Positions 53,701 through 62,308 are shown, numbered from the stretch's first letter. The stretch is 64,000 nt of DNA from Bacillus sp. MUM 116 (GCF_001866655.1 NZ_MLYR01000029.1:56257-120256), one strand, 5' to 3'. The notes: generated from the sequence alone by a model not told the origin. Program-made: numbers and translations.

Positions 53701-55658
53701 TTGGAATCCCCCTCTCGTACCTGCACACCATATACCCCTGCCAGCCCTTGCTTTAAAAACGGCTCAATCGACAGATCATAGACGAATAGCTGTTTGCTGT
53801 ATCGATTCAAGACCTGAATGGCAGATTGTAAAAGCTCCAATTGTGTCATTTCCATACAAGAAGGGATTTCGAGTTTGGAATCCTTTTTTTCCAGATAAAT
53901 CATCGACTCCTTCTCGTGCCTCTCTACGGAATTATTCTGGTTTTGAGCATCCAAAATGGCTTGCTGCAATGTATTTCGCAATGCCAAGGTTGTATTTAAG
54001 CCTGCCCCTGTGTACCAACAGCCATTTGACCTTACCCATACCACAGGGAAGCCATGTACATCTTCTTTTAAACCTATAGCCGGTGAACCGCTCATGGTAG
54101 TCAAAGCATTTAAATAAAATTGACATATGTTATCTTCAATGGCCCCCAATGGCACACCAAAAACCGTATTCAATTGATCCCCCGTTCTATTTTTCAATTC
54201 TTCATCCAGATTGGCTTGCAGCCCCCTGCAAACAGCTTCTGCGATGGTTTCCCCTGTACCGATACCAATAAATCCCTCTGGAAAATTCGTACCAACTTGA
54301 TTTGTCTGGTTTTTGAAACCATAAACAGGTGAATTGATCATTTTTGAAACATACATTTCAATACCCATCAATCCGGCATTTCGTCTGGCTTCATCATGTG
54401 TCAGGCCCGAACAGATAACTTCCTTAAGCAGTTCTGCCGGTCCTTCCGACACGGGGTCAACAGCCTGAACATAGCACTGAGAAAGAGGAAGCTGCGGCAA
54501 ATTTCGTTCCTCCCAGATATGGAAAATACCGATTTCTTCTGAAGTTAAACGACTGAAATAATTCAAAAGCAAATCCTTTTCATTCCTGTCTGATTCTTGT
54601 TCCAGTCTAACATCAAGATCTTCAACGAGTTTTGGTGTATCACTTTTAGATGTTAGGGTGGGATGTGTGATGAATGAAAGCCAGTCACCTTCCATCGTTT
54701 CAAGATTGAGCAGATAAATTTGATTATCTTGATTTGAATCTGCGATTCCTGTAGCCTTTTTGAAAAATTCGAATGCAGACACATTTGCCAAAATTGCTCC
54801 TGATGTGGAAGAAAAAGACTGTGGTTCCACATCGGTTTCCAAGAGTGATTGATGAATTCTGCGCCATGCAGATTCGAAGCATCCCTCTGATTCTGGATGA
54901 GTTAATGGACCAGAGAGCCCCACTTTTTCTAAACATATCGCAGGGAGAAATGCCTTCTTTTCTTCTTGGCAAACTTGATTTAGATGCCTTAATTCATTTA
55001 AATCCCCATCCTGAGAGACATACAGAATCCAATCATAGGGCTGAATGGCTTGTTTCCAAAAATTTTTCCCCGCCCCTTTACGATAGGGTACTTCCTCGAT
55101 CTCCACATCGGAATCAATTTTCCTCGCATTCTGCATCAACTCATTGAGCCGCAGCCTATTGGTTGGAACTGTATCTGTTACCACAACATTTAATTTGGGC
55201 AGCCCCGATTCCAATAAGGCAGAAACCAACGAGATCAGGAAGGGGCCTGCACCGACAGTCAGAACCTTAGCCTGACGATATTCTTGAAAATGATAGGCAC
55301 CTGATTCCACAAAATTCTCGATGAATTCAATTTGAGAAGCATACTTTTCAAGAACTTGGCGATTTAATTGATGTGGAAGATCTTTGCTTACATCACGAAC
55401 AAACCCATTTTTATACAACGTTTCTGCAATCTCATATACCCTGTCGCGGTACGGTCCCGATAATCCTTCCGTTAAAGCTCCCAATGTTTGTTCCCCATTA
55501 AACATCGGCAGCAGTTTTTCAATCCACTGATAGATGGTTTGGCCTTCCATTCGGAATGAGCTTACGTTATTTCTAAAATATACACCACCCTTTGGGTCAG
55601 GGAGAAAAAAAGTGTCCCTTTTAGCCTTCAAACGTGAGGACGAGGTAAGATTTGTCAT
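53697..55658 (-). CDS. ThiF-like thiazole bacteriocin maturation protein (TIGR03693 type)
   Basis: 653 residues. It matches the putative thiazole-containing bacteriocin maturation protein family. The N-terminal region (DTFFLPDPKGGVYFRNNVSS, IYQWIEKLLPMFNGEQTLGA) resembles a leader-recognition winged helix. A Rossmann-like ThiF domain follows (AKVLTVGAGPFLISLVSALL near residue 130). The last 300 residues contain FPEGFIGIGTGETIAEAVCR. It probably delivers the precursor to the cyclodehydratase. AATAAGGAGGATCTGA precedes the ATG. First enzyme gene after the precursor, separated from it by a hairpin. Confidence 0.88.
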   Translation of the reverse strand: MTNLTSSSRLKAKRDTFFLPDPKGGVYFRNNVSSFRMEGQTIYQWIEKLLPMFNGEQTLGALTEGLSGPYRDRVYEIAETLYKNGFVRDVSKDLPHQLNRQVLEKYASQIEFIENFVESGAYHFQEYRQAKVLTVGAGPFLISLVSALLESGLPKLNVVVTDTVPTNRLRLNELMQNARKIDSDVEIEEVPYRKGAGKNFWKQAIQPYDWILYVSQDGDLNELRHLNQVCQEEKKAFLPAICLEKVGLSGPLTHPESEGCFESAWRRIHQSLLETDVEPQSFSSTSGAILANVSAFEFFKKATGIADSNQDNQIYLLNLETMEGDWLSFITHPTLTSKSDTPKLVEDLDVRLEQESDRNEKDLLLNYFSRLTSEEIGIFHIWEERNLPQLPLSQCYVQAVDPVSEGPAELLKEVICSGLTHDEARRNAGLMGIEMYVSKMINSPVYGFKNQTNQVGTNFPEGFIGIGTGETIAEAVCRGLQANLDEELKNRTGDQLNTVFGVPLGAIEDNICQFYLNALTTMSGSPAIGLKEDVHGFPVVWVRSNGCWYTGAGLNTTLALRNTLQQAILDAQNQNNSVERHEKESMIYLEKKDSKLEIPSCMEMTQLELLQSAIQVLNRYSKQLFVYDLSIEPFLKQGLAGVYGVQVREGDSK

Positions 55659-55745
55659 TCAGATCCTCCTTATTCCTAATCATTACTACTTGCGCACTAT
55701 AAGTTTATGTACGATTTATTGTCCAATATGATAAATGTAGTAAAG

Positions 55746-55782
55746 AAGTGCCCCTGCGGCACATGTACATGCAGGGGCACTT
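55746..55782 (-). terminator. leaky terminator or processing hairpin between precursor and modification genes
   Basis: AAGTGCCCCTGC/GCAGGGGCACTT, perfect 12 bp, 13-base loop. On the minus strand it is followed only by CTTTACTAC and not a T tract, so read-through into the enzyme genes is likely. Confidence 0.65.
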
Positions 55783-55830
55783 TGTTTCACAAAACAATAT
55801 TTTCCAACTGATTTCCACAATTCAAAACTA

Positions 55831-56154
55831 TTAAATAAAACCGAGACCGATGCCAAAACAGCTAAAACCGAAACAACCAAAACCAAATCCAACGCAACCA
55901 AAGCCTCCACAGCCACCACAGCCGCCACAGCCGCCACAACCGAAGCAGCCTCCACAACGAAAGCCAAAGCCACCACATCGACCAAAGCCTCCGCATCGAC
56001 CAAAGCCTCCACAGCGACCAAAGCCACCACATCGACCAAAGCCTCCACAGCGAAATACGCGCTCATCGTAGGTCTGTAAATTCATTGGAACTAACTCACC
56101 AACATGATAAGGATCGATTCCCAACCCTTGCAGATCATTATGAAAATTCTGCAT
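55831..56154 (-). CDS. heterocycloanthracin/sonorensin-family TOMM precursor peptide
   Basis: 107 residues. The leader (about 1-34: QNFHNDLQGLGIDPYHVGE, PMNLQTYDER) resembles that of the heterocycloanthracin family. The core begins at FRCGGFG, with five RCGGFG repeats, then a denser stretch (GGCFGCGGCGGCGGCGG) and a Phe/Gly/Cys tail ending IGLGFI. I count 14 Cys and a single Ser after the leader, so almost all heterocycles would be thiazoles. GGGGAGG five bases before the ATG gives strong translation. Directly upstream of the maturation genes on the same strand. Confidence 0.9.
   Translation of the reverse strand: MQNFHNDLQGLGIDPYHVGELVPMNLQTYDERVFRCGGFGRCGGFGRCGGFGRCGGFGRCGGFGFRCGGCFGCGGCGGCGGCGGFGCVGFGFGCFGFSCFGIGLGFI
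55964..56053. repeat. 18-bp tandem repeats encoding RCGGFG
   Basis: Five units of 18 bp in the precursor core. Units differ mainly at third codon positions, which argues that the peptide repeat is selected. Confidence 0.85.
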
Positions 56155-56640
56155 TTTTTCCTCCCCTTTGTTTTTAAATGATCAGATAAATCATTACCTG
56201 TCTTGAGAGCTGCATAGGCATTTTTATATAAATAAAATCATCTTAAAAACTGTACTCTCATCAACAAATTATGTATTCATTAGGTGGTTGTTACTGTTTT
56301 AAGAGCCTATTTCACGTCGAAGGCCAATGGGATGTTAAGTTGTGTAATGACGTTTAAATGTAATACAAAGAATAAGCTCCTAATTTCATTTATACTGTGA
56401 TATTGGAATAGAATAGAAAAGAATAAGAACAATACGGATATTCATACAAAAGATAATTTAACACATAAAAAAAGCCTCCACCCAAAATGGATGAGAGCCT
56501 TTTAAACGTTGATAAATAACGCTTTGAGGAACTGAAGAGCAGGATGAGCACCATTTAGACCATATTTCATACGGTCTTTTATTTAACTATTTAATAAATA
56601 TAGTAAAGGTAAAATGGTTTATTTTGCAATATCATTTAAG
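56155..56640. other. intergenic region upstream of the TOMM precursor
   Basis: Contains AATGAT-N7-ATCATT (56177-56195) in the precursor leader, TATAAA-like boxes near 56225-56235, and an imperfect terminator hairpin on the minus strand at 56467-56502 (AAAG.CTC / GAG.CTTT with T tract), probably left from the deleted SDR gene. No intact gene. Confidence 0.5.
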
Positions 56641-56806
56641 TTATATAGTCAGACCACCGTCTACCGAAATGATAGAGCCGGTAATATAACTTGCTTGAGG
56701 AGAAGCCAAGAACGCAACTACATTTGCAATCTCCTCTGCGTCGGCCATATGTCCAATTGTCGGGTAATGAATTTTTGGTACATTACCGGTTTCTTGAATG
56801 GTTTTC
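56641..56806 (-). pseudogene. C-terminal stub of an SDR oxidoreductase
   Basis: The recognisable tail reads [20 protein letters not shown], then [16 protein letters not shown] and ISVDGGLTI, the standard C-terminus of short-chain dehydrogenases. The Rossmann and catalytic parts are gone. Its 5' side is joined to the stub of a LuxR-type gene on the other strand. Confidence 0.8.
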
Positions 56807-56895
56807 ATTATGTAAAAATAGCCATAAAAAAACTTGGTGCAAATAATCGTACACATGCAGTGATCGAACTATTTCGAAAAGGAATGATTTGTTAG
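56807..56895 (+). pseudogene. C-terminal stub of a LuxR-type regulator
   Basis: The frame [20 protein letters not shown] followed by FRKGMIC and TAG is the end of a LuxR/GerE helix-turn-helix. It parallels the tail of the intact regulator at 59370-60515 (LMTKLKAKNRTQVVASAFRL). Everything upstream is missing. Confidence 0.72.
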
Positions 56896-56908
56896 TTCAT
56901 CCATTAGG

Positions 56909-56937
56909 TTGACAAATATCCTTTTTGATTTTATAGT
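56909..56937 (+). promoter_or_regulatory. strong sigma-A promoter of the EamA gene
   Basis: TTGACA-N17-TATAGT, near consensus, about 130 bases before the start codon. Confidence 0.8.
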
Positions 56938-57003
56938 CAATAACGTAAATGAATAATAAAATTCTTTTTGAATGTGGATTTTTCTAGAGATTACTCTATT
57001 TTC

Positions 57004-57041
57004 GCCACACAGCTGTCATTGGACAGTTGTGTGGCTTTTTT
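57004..57041 (+). terminator. leader terminator (attenuator candidate) before the EamA gene
   Basis: GCCACACAGCTGTC/GACAGTTGTGTGGC, 14 bp with one wobble, ATTG loop and six T. It lies after the promoter and 28 bases before the start codon, so it would stop most transcripts unless relieved. Confidence 0.75.
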
Positions 57042-57068
57042 ATTTTTTTCCTGAAAGGAGCTAAAAGG

Positions 57069-57986
57069 ATGAGATCTTGGAAGTATGTCTCGCTTGTATT
57101 CTTGGGTGGATGTTGTTATGGGGTATTATCTACTTTTGTAAAGCTTGCTTATTCTGCCGGATTCTCTGTTACAGAAGTAACAGGTGGACAATATTTATTT
57201 GGTACATTACTAATCTGGTTTGCTGTGTTATTTACAAAAAAGCAAAAGTTAACACCTAAACAAATCATAAAACTACTCATATCCGGAATACCGCTGGGTT
57301 TAACAGGTGTCTTTTATTATCAATCCTTACAAACACTGCATGCTTCATTGGCAATTATATTTTTGTTCCAATTTGTTTGGATTGGTACTCTCTTTGAGTG
57401 GGTATTTTTTAAGAAGAAACCTACAAATGGTAAGGTTGCATCGCTTGTATTCCTGATTTTAGGATCTATTCTTGCAGCCGGTTCCACTGCGAATGGAGTG
57501 GAACATTTCTCGTGGCATGGTGCTGTATGGGGTGCGCTTTCAGCTTTATCGTATACATCTTTTATCTTTCTCAGCAGCACAATCGAAAAAAATACTCCGC
57601 CAGTCCTAAAAAGCGCGCTACTTGCTACGGGTGGTTTAATCGTTGTTCTGTTCATCTTTCCTCCCTATTATTTATTTGATTTATCTGTCTTAATGGGAGT
57701 TGCACCCTATGGACTGATTCTTGGTATATTCGGCGTAGCTTTACCACCCTTGTTATTTTCAATTGGCATGCCGTTTATTGGACCAGGACTGGGGACCATT
57801 TTAACAGCCTCAGAGCTCCCGGTGGCAGTAACTCTATCATCGTTAGTTTTGGGTGAAAAAGTAAGTCTGTTTCAATGGCTGGGTGTTGGTTTAATATTAT
57901 GCGGTATTGTAATGGGAAATGGGAAAACTTCAAAAAAAAGAATGAAATCAATGCCAATTGAGGATTTATCTGCCCCTATAAAATAA
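57069..57986 (+). CDS. EamA/DMT-family transporter
   Basis: 305 residues, ten helices in two EamA repeats (YVSLVFLGGCCYGVLSTFVK at the start, GAVWGALSALSYTSFIFLSS in repeat 2, LSSLVLGEKVSLFQWLGVGL near the end). A metabolite exporter of unknown substrate. GGAGCTAAAAGG supports the ATG at 57069. It is unlike the first EamA gene (28046-28954) in detail. Expression appears to be controlled in the leader. Confidence 0.87.
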   Translation: MRSWKYVSLVFLGGCCYGVLSTFVKLAYSAGFSVTEVTGGQYLFGTLLIWFAVLFTKKQKLTPKQIIKLLISGIPLGLTGVFYYQSLQTLHASLAIIFLFQFVWIGTLFEWVFFKKKPTNGKVASLVFLILGSILAAGSTANGVEHFSWHGAVWGALSALSYTSFIFLSSTIEKNTPPVLKSALLATGGLIVVLFIFPPYYLFDLSVLMGVAPYGLILGIFGVALPPLLFSIGMPFIGPGLGTILTASELPVAVTLSSLVLGEKVSLFQWLGVGLILCGIVMGNGKTSKKRMKSMPIEDLSAPIK

Positions 57987-58089
57987 GGGGGTGTCTTTGA
58001 AAGCAAAACGATAGAGGCAACCCTTATGCATTTATCGAAGGATAACATGGTTTTTTGATATTACAATCTTTTTACTTTCAACAAAGGTC

Positions 58090-58114
58090 AGCTCCCAAAT
58101 GAGCTAGCTTTTTT
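58090..58114 (+). terminator. intrinsic terminator of the EamA gene
   Basis: AGCTC/GAGCT stem plus AGC, then six T, about 100 bases after the stop. Confidence 0.55.
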
Positions 58115-58223
58115 GTTCGCTTTTTTTATCAATTATTATTAAAACACGATTTTGTGACTACCAGTTAAGAATCTACTCTAATGGACATAATATGTAATAA
58201 GCATGTCCTTAGGAGGGATTAAG

Positions 58224-58532
58224 ATGGGGAATATTGCAAATCTTTGTTGGGATGGTCTTACTCTAAAATACGTATTTGATAAAAAAATTGTTATTCCATA
58301 TTTATTGTTTGTGATTACCGCATTTTTATTAGAATTGTTTTTAACGATATTGTTTAGCATTTCATCCTTTATTTTCTTTTATTATGGTTATACTCCCAAC
58401 TTTGTTTATTATGTATGTTGTGTAATTTTGGCTTTTTTATTAATATTTACGGTTTCAATCTTATTAAAGACAATTAGGAGACTCAAAAATTTAGTCAATA
58501 AGTGCCCTCTTGAACCTCGCCCTCCTTCGTAA
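58224..58532 (+). CDS. hypothetical two-helix membrane protein
   Basis: 102 residues. Two long hydrophobic stretches (VIPYLLFVITAFLLELFLTI with continuation, and FVYYVCCVILAFLLIFTVSI) and a short basic C-terminus ending PRPPS. AGGAGGGATTAAG supports the ATG at 58224. No family recognised. Confidence 0.55.
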   Translation: MGNIANLCWDGLTLKYVFDKKIVIPYLLFVITAFLLELFLTILFSISSFIFFYYGYTPNFVYYVCCVILAFLLIFTVSILLKTIRRLKNLVNKCPLEPRPPS

Positions 58533-58655
58533 GCAACAGCACAATTCTTGCAACGGAATTGCGCCCGATTCTTGAATATCATTTTTGTTAATGTAATATA
58601 AAAACGGATACAGTGCTCAAACTGTGTTAAGAAATGAAATACATTCTGATCGTAC

Positions 58656-58683
58656 AAAAAAACCGGCAGACGCCGGCTTTTTT
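58656..58683. terminator. bidirectional terminator
   Basis: CCGGC-AGAC-GCCGG with A and T runs on either side. Confidence 0.8.
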
Positions 58684-58697
58684 GTATCATGAAAATA

Positions 58698-58880
58698 TCA
58701 GTTCTTTTGAGTATTCATTGCTTGCCATTCTTCTTTGCTAGGACCATAAACGCCAGGAACTTTCAAGTCATCTTGTCTCATTCGGACAGTCAATTGTCCA
58801 CGATGATCATACTTCAGAATTGATCGATTGTTGAAGATCATTACCATTGGGTCCGCAGTGATGCCGGCAAAATAAATACA
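58698..58880 (-). pseudogene. unidentified C-terminal gene remnant
   Basis: An open frame without a start (about 60 codons) reads AGITADPMVMIFNNRSILKY, DHRGQLTVRMRQDDLKVPG, VYGPSKEEWQAMNTQKN and stops at 58698. It looks like genuine protein sequence with balanced composition, unlike the random frames nearby. I do not recognise the family. A stop codon lies immediately 5' of the readable part, so the remainder of the gene is deleted. Confidence 0.5.
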
Positions 58881-58900
58881 GTATTAGGGTATTTAATCCG

Positions 58901-59089
58901 TTAAAAGATTTCTTTTATGAAAGTAAAATTCTTAAGAAGTTCACTTTCATTGATTGATATGCTATACGTTAAATCTTCCGTTCTCAATACAAACTCTTTA
59001 ACCCCTATAAATTCTGATTCAATAATCAAGTAAAACTGTTCTCCTTTTTTATATCCATGAAACTGCCTTTTTAGTCTATATATCTTCAT
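58901..59089 (-). CDS. small hypothetical protein
   Basis: 62 residues, basic start (KIYRLKRQFHGYKKGEQFYL) and acidic end, probably a small beta fold. AAGAGGTTATTGA precedes the ATG. No family recognised. Confidence 0.5.
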   Translation of the reverse strand: MKIYRLKRQFHGYKKGEQFYLIIESEFIGVKEFVLRTEDLTYSISINESELLKNFTFIKEIF

Positions 59090-59369
59090 TCAATAACCTC
59101 TTGTGATGAAATAAAATGATTATTTGTTTGTGCTATTCTTTAATTAAGCCTAACAACCTTTTTTAATATTATTTTGTTTTATCTCTTCATCAGTAGCAGA
59201 AATAGCAGTTGTTCCTTTGTTTACCAGATGACTACAATTGTTATCTCTGACGTGGTTTTACCTATCACTATTCACTTCCCTAAATAATACCATAAAAAGG
59301 ATTGATATTATTTTTCGGAACAAAGGAGACTATCCCCTTCATAGTTAGAGATCGACCCTTCGCAACGAA
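59090..59369. other. intergenic stretch
   Basis: AT-rich; no gene and no clear terminator for the LuxR-type gene recognised. Confidence 0.4.
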
Positions 59370-60515
59370 TTAATTTAATAACCCCAATCGAAAAGCAGAA
59401 GCAACAACTTGTGTCCGATTTTTCGCTTTTAGCTTCGTCATTAAACTGCTCACATAATCTCTTACTGTGTGTTCACTTAAGAACAATGATTCACCTATTT
59501 TTTTATTGTCATATCCTTCTGAAAGCAAATCCAGAATGGTAAGTTCTCTTTCTGTTAAATGAATTTCTAATGTTTTTTTTCTTTCTTCTCCCTTTCTGGA
59601 TAAATACATTCCGATCCGTTTACCCACTTGCTCGAGTAAATCCAGTTCATTTTTCGAAGAATCAAATTCTTCTCCAACCTGATCAAACGTAAGCCATCCA
59701 AACAATTGTTCCTGATGGATTATGGGGACAAAAATTATGGAGGATAGATTAAATAATTTTATATGCTCCTCTTTTACAAAATTTCTCGGATCTTTTAAAT
59801 AGATTGGTCTTTTTGAACTAAAGACCGTCCTCTCCTCTGTTATCTGTCCTTTCATACTTTGTACTTTTGCAAGCTCAGCTCCTATCACTCCATAGAATTG
59901 ATTCGACCATGGGATATAGGCGTAAAATACACAACGTTTATAGTGAAAATACTCTTCACATTTTTTTAAAATAAAGGCTAAATCCTGAACACCTGAGGAG
60001 CGAATCAGAAGTTGATTTAATTTGTCTAACTTTTGTAGTCTTCTAAGTTCCATATTTTCAGGAAGATGTTTCTGCGTATCAATGGCGTGTTTTTCTTCAT
60101 CTACCCACTTGCTATAACTATGGATAAGGTATGTAAAAATGGATAGCAAAAACATGTATACAGGTATGATTCGATTATATTTTATTTGAATCATTAGCGT
60201 TAACAAAGATTTTTCAAAAATTAATTGAAATAGATATAAACTTTTCTTATTTATGATCGATAACTGAGATTGCAGCCAGGTGTCCAAAGAGCTGTGATAA
60301 TTCTCATTGATCCCTTCAATATTAGCTGGAGACGTTAAGAGTTGAAAAAATGAATGCAGCATTCCGCCGATGATTTTACGATCTGGTTCGCAAATGGCCT
60401 GATCTAAATTAAGATAGATATTTATGTTTGTTTCAACTTGTTTACTGTGGGTTTTAATGAATAATGCGAATTGCTGAAACGTTATTTCTTCATAAAGATG
60501 CAACGGTTGAGTCAT
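59370..60515 (-). CDS. LuxR-type regulator with GAF-like sensor domain
   Basis: 381 residues. An N-terminal helical region (1-170) is followed by a GAF-like domain (about 180-305: FILKKCEEYFHYKRCVFYAY, IIFVPIIHQEQLFGWLTFDQ) and a C-terminal LuxR/GerE helix-turn-helix (LTERELTILDLLSEGYDNKK, LSEHTVRDYVSSLMTKLKAK). No response-regulator receiver domain, so it probably senses a small molecule directly. GGGGAAG supports the ATG at 60515. Divergent from two SDR genes, its likely targets. Confidence 0.85.
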   Translation of the reverse strand: MTQPLHLYEEITFQQFALFIKTHSKQVETNINIYLNLDQAICEPDRKIIGGMLHSFFQLLTSPANIEGINENYHSSLDTWLQSQLSIINKKSLYLFQLIFEKSLLTLMIQIKYNRIIPVYMFLLSIFTYLIHSYSKWVDEEKHAIDTQKHLPENMELRRLQKLDKLNQLLIRSSGVQDLAFILKKCEEYFHYKRCVFYAYIPWSNQFYGVIGAELAKVQSMKGQITEERTVFSSKRPIYLKDPRNFVKEEHIKLFNLSSIIFVPIIHQEQLFGWLTFDQVGEEFDSSKNELDLLEQVGKRIGMYLSRKGEERKKTLEIHLTERELTILDLLSEGYDNKKIGESLFLSEHTVRDYVSSLMTKLKAKNRTQVVASAFRLGLLN

Positions 60516-60688
60516 ATGAAATTCTTCCCCTTCATTCAAATACCCCTATAAATGGACGTATTCCCTTCTATTAGTATACAGCATCTTGTAGGATAGTATT
60601 TCAAAATCAAAGTAGTAAGATTGAAATGTAGCAAGTTAGTAAATAATTTATCCGTATGAAAAAAATGACTGAAAGGTATGTGATAGTA

Positions 60689-61444
60689 ATGAGACTTGAT
60701 AATAAGGTAGCAATCATAACCGGTGGAGGTACTGGAATCGGTAAAGAAACAGCCCTATTATTTGCCAAAGAAGGAGCAAAAGTAGTAATTACTGATATAA
60801 ACCAAGAATCAGGTATACAAACCGTAAAAGACATTCAAACAAACGGAGGAGAAGCCCTTTTCGTCCATCATGATGTCAGCAATGAGGAAGACTGGAAAAA
60901 GGTTGCAGAGGAAACTATAAATACCTTTGGCAAAGTAGATGTTCTTTTTAACAATGCTGGTATTTATATCATAAAACCTGTTGCAGAGATTGAATTGGAA
61001 GAATGGAATCGCCTCATGGCTATTAATGTGACTGGCGTATTCCTAGGAATGAAACATATCATGCCATTGATGGCAAAACAAAATAAAGGTTCAGTCATAA
61101 ACGCTTCCTCGATAGCTGGTTTGGCGGGAGCTCCAGGTCATGTTCTATATGGTGCAAGTAAAGGAGCAGTACGGATTATGACGAAGGATGCAGCGATGGA
61201 ATATGCTTCTGCCCAAGTTAGAGTAAATTCGATCCATCCTGGATACATTGATACAGGTATGGCAGACTATGCTTCTGAAGTTTCTGGAGATACAAAAGAG
61301 GAATTAGGTAAAAATTTATTCCCATTAGGACATTTAGGATCTGTAAAAGATGTCGCCAACACCGTACTATTTCTTGCTTCTGATGAATCAGCTTTCTCGA
61401 CAGGTGCAGAATTTGTGATTGACGGTGGTGCAACAGCAAGATAG
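60689..61444 (+). CDS. SDR-family oxidoreductase 1
   Basis: 251 residues, classical short-chain dehydrogenase. Motifs: IITGGGTGIGKETAL (cofactor), LFNNAGIY, INASSIAGLAGAPG with catalytic Ser, YGASKGA with Tyr and Lys, IHPGYIDTGM and the C-terminal FVIDGGATAR. It probably uses NAD(P) to oxidise or reduce an alcohol or ketone; substrate unknown. The ATG at 60689 matches family length; the GAAAGG about 12 bases upstream is weakly spaced. Followed after 69 bases by a second SDR gene. Confidence 0.88.
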   Translation: MRLDNKVAIITGGGTGIGKETALLFAKEGAKVVITDINQESGIQTVKDIQTNGGEALFVHHDVSNEEDWKKVAEETINTFGKVDVLFNNAGIYIIKPVAEIELEEWNRLMAINVTGVFLGMKHIMPLMAKQNKGSVINASSIAGLAGAPGHVLYGASKGAVRIMTKDAAMEYASAQVRVNSIHPGYIDTGMADYASEVSGDTKEELGKNLFPLGHLGSVKDVANTVLFLASDESAFSTGAEFVIDGGATAR

Positions 61445-61513
61445 AAAGAACAAAATTTGAGCAAGATAAAATGGTCAATTAGTTTGAATTCATTAATGGA
61501 ATGGAGAGTAGTT

Positions 61514-62260
61514 ATGATGAAATTAAAAGATAAAGTTGCGATTGTAACAGGCGGAGCAAGTGGAATTGGTGAAGCGACTGTTCGCCTTTTTGCTGAAGAA
61601 GGAGCAAAAGTGGTCATTGCTGACTTTTCAGAACGAGGAAAAGATGTATCTGTAGAATTGAATACAAATGGATTTGATACGTTATTTATTAAAACAGATG
61701 TAACAAAAGAAGAAGATATTAAACAGATGATCAATGAAACAGTGAATCATTACGGTAAGCTAGATATTATGTATGCAAATGCTGGAGTTGCGGATGATGC
61801 ACCAGCACATGAATTATCCTATGAAAAATGGAAACGAACCATTGATATTAACTTATCAGGAGTATTCCTTTCTGATAAATATTCAATTGAACAGTTTCTT
61901 AAACAAGGAACAGGCGGTGTGATAGTTAACGCTGGTTCAATCCATAGTTTTGTTGCCTTACCAAATCCAACTGCCTACTCATCTGCAAAAGGGGGCGTCA
62001 AGCTTTTAACTCAAAACTTATGTACGGCTTATGCAAAAGATGGTATTCGTATTAATGCGGTTTGCCCTGGTTATATTGAAACTCCATTACTCTCAAGTGT
62101 TGATCCACAAACGAAAGATTATTTAGCTTCCCTTCATCCACAAGGAAGACTTGGAAAACCAGAAGAAATCGCAAAAGCAGTTCTATTTTTAGCAAGTGAT
62201 GATGCAAGCTTTGTAAATGGTACCACCCTTCTTGTTGATGGAGGCTATACTGCACATTAA
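61514..62260 (+). CDS. SDR-family oxidoreductase 2
   Basis: 248 residues. Motifs: IVTGGASGIGEATVR, MYANAGVADDAP, VNAGSIHSFVALPN, YSSAKGG, VCPGYIETPL and LLVDGGYTAH. A paralog of SDR 1, with which it probably forms an operon acting on related substrates. GGAGAG five bases upstream supports the ATG at 61514 (61517 also possible). A terminator follows. Confidence 0.88.
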   Translation: MMKLKDKVAIVTGGASGIGEATVRLFAEEGAKVVIADFSERGKDVSVELNTNGFDTLFIKTDVTKEEDIKQMINETVNHYGKLDIMYANAGVADDAPAHELSYEKWKRTIDINLSGVFLSDKYSIEQFLKQGTGGVIVNAGSIHSFVALPNPTAYSSAKGGVKLLTQNLCTAYAKDGIRINAVCPGYIETPLLSSVDPQTKDYLASLHPQGRLGKPEEIAKAVLFLASDDASFVNGTTLLVDGGYTAH

Positions 62261-62308
62261 TTTTATGGATTTCAGAAACATAGACATTAGGAATTTCTAT
62301 TTTATAAT

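Noticed and set aside
55850..56071. Proline/lysine/glutamine-rich open frame on the plus strand
   Set aside because: It is the antisense shadow of the Gly-Cys repeats of the TOMM precursor, which has the ribosome binding site and the operon context.
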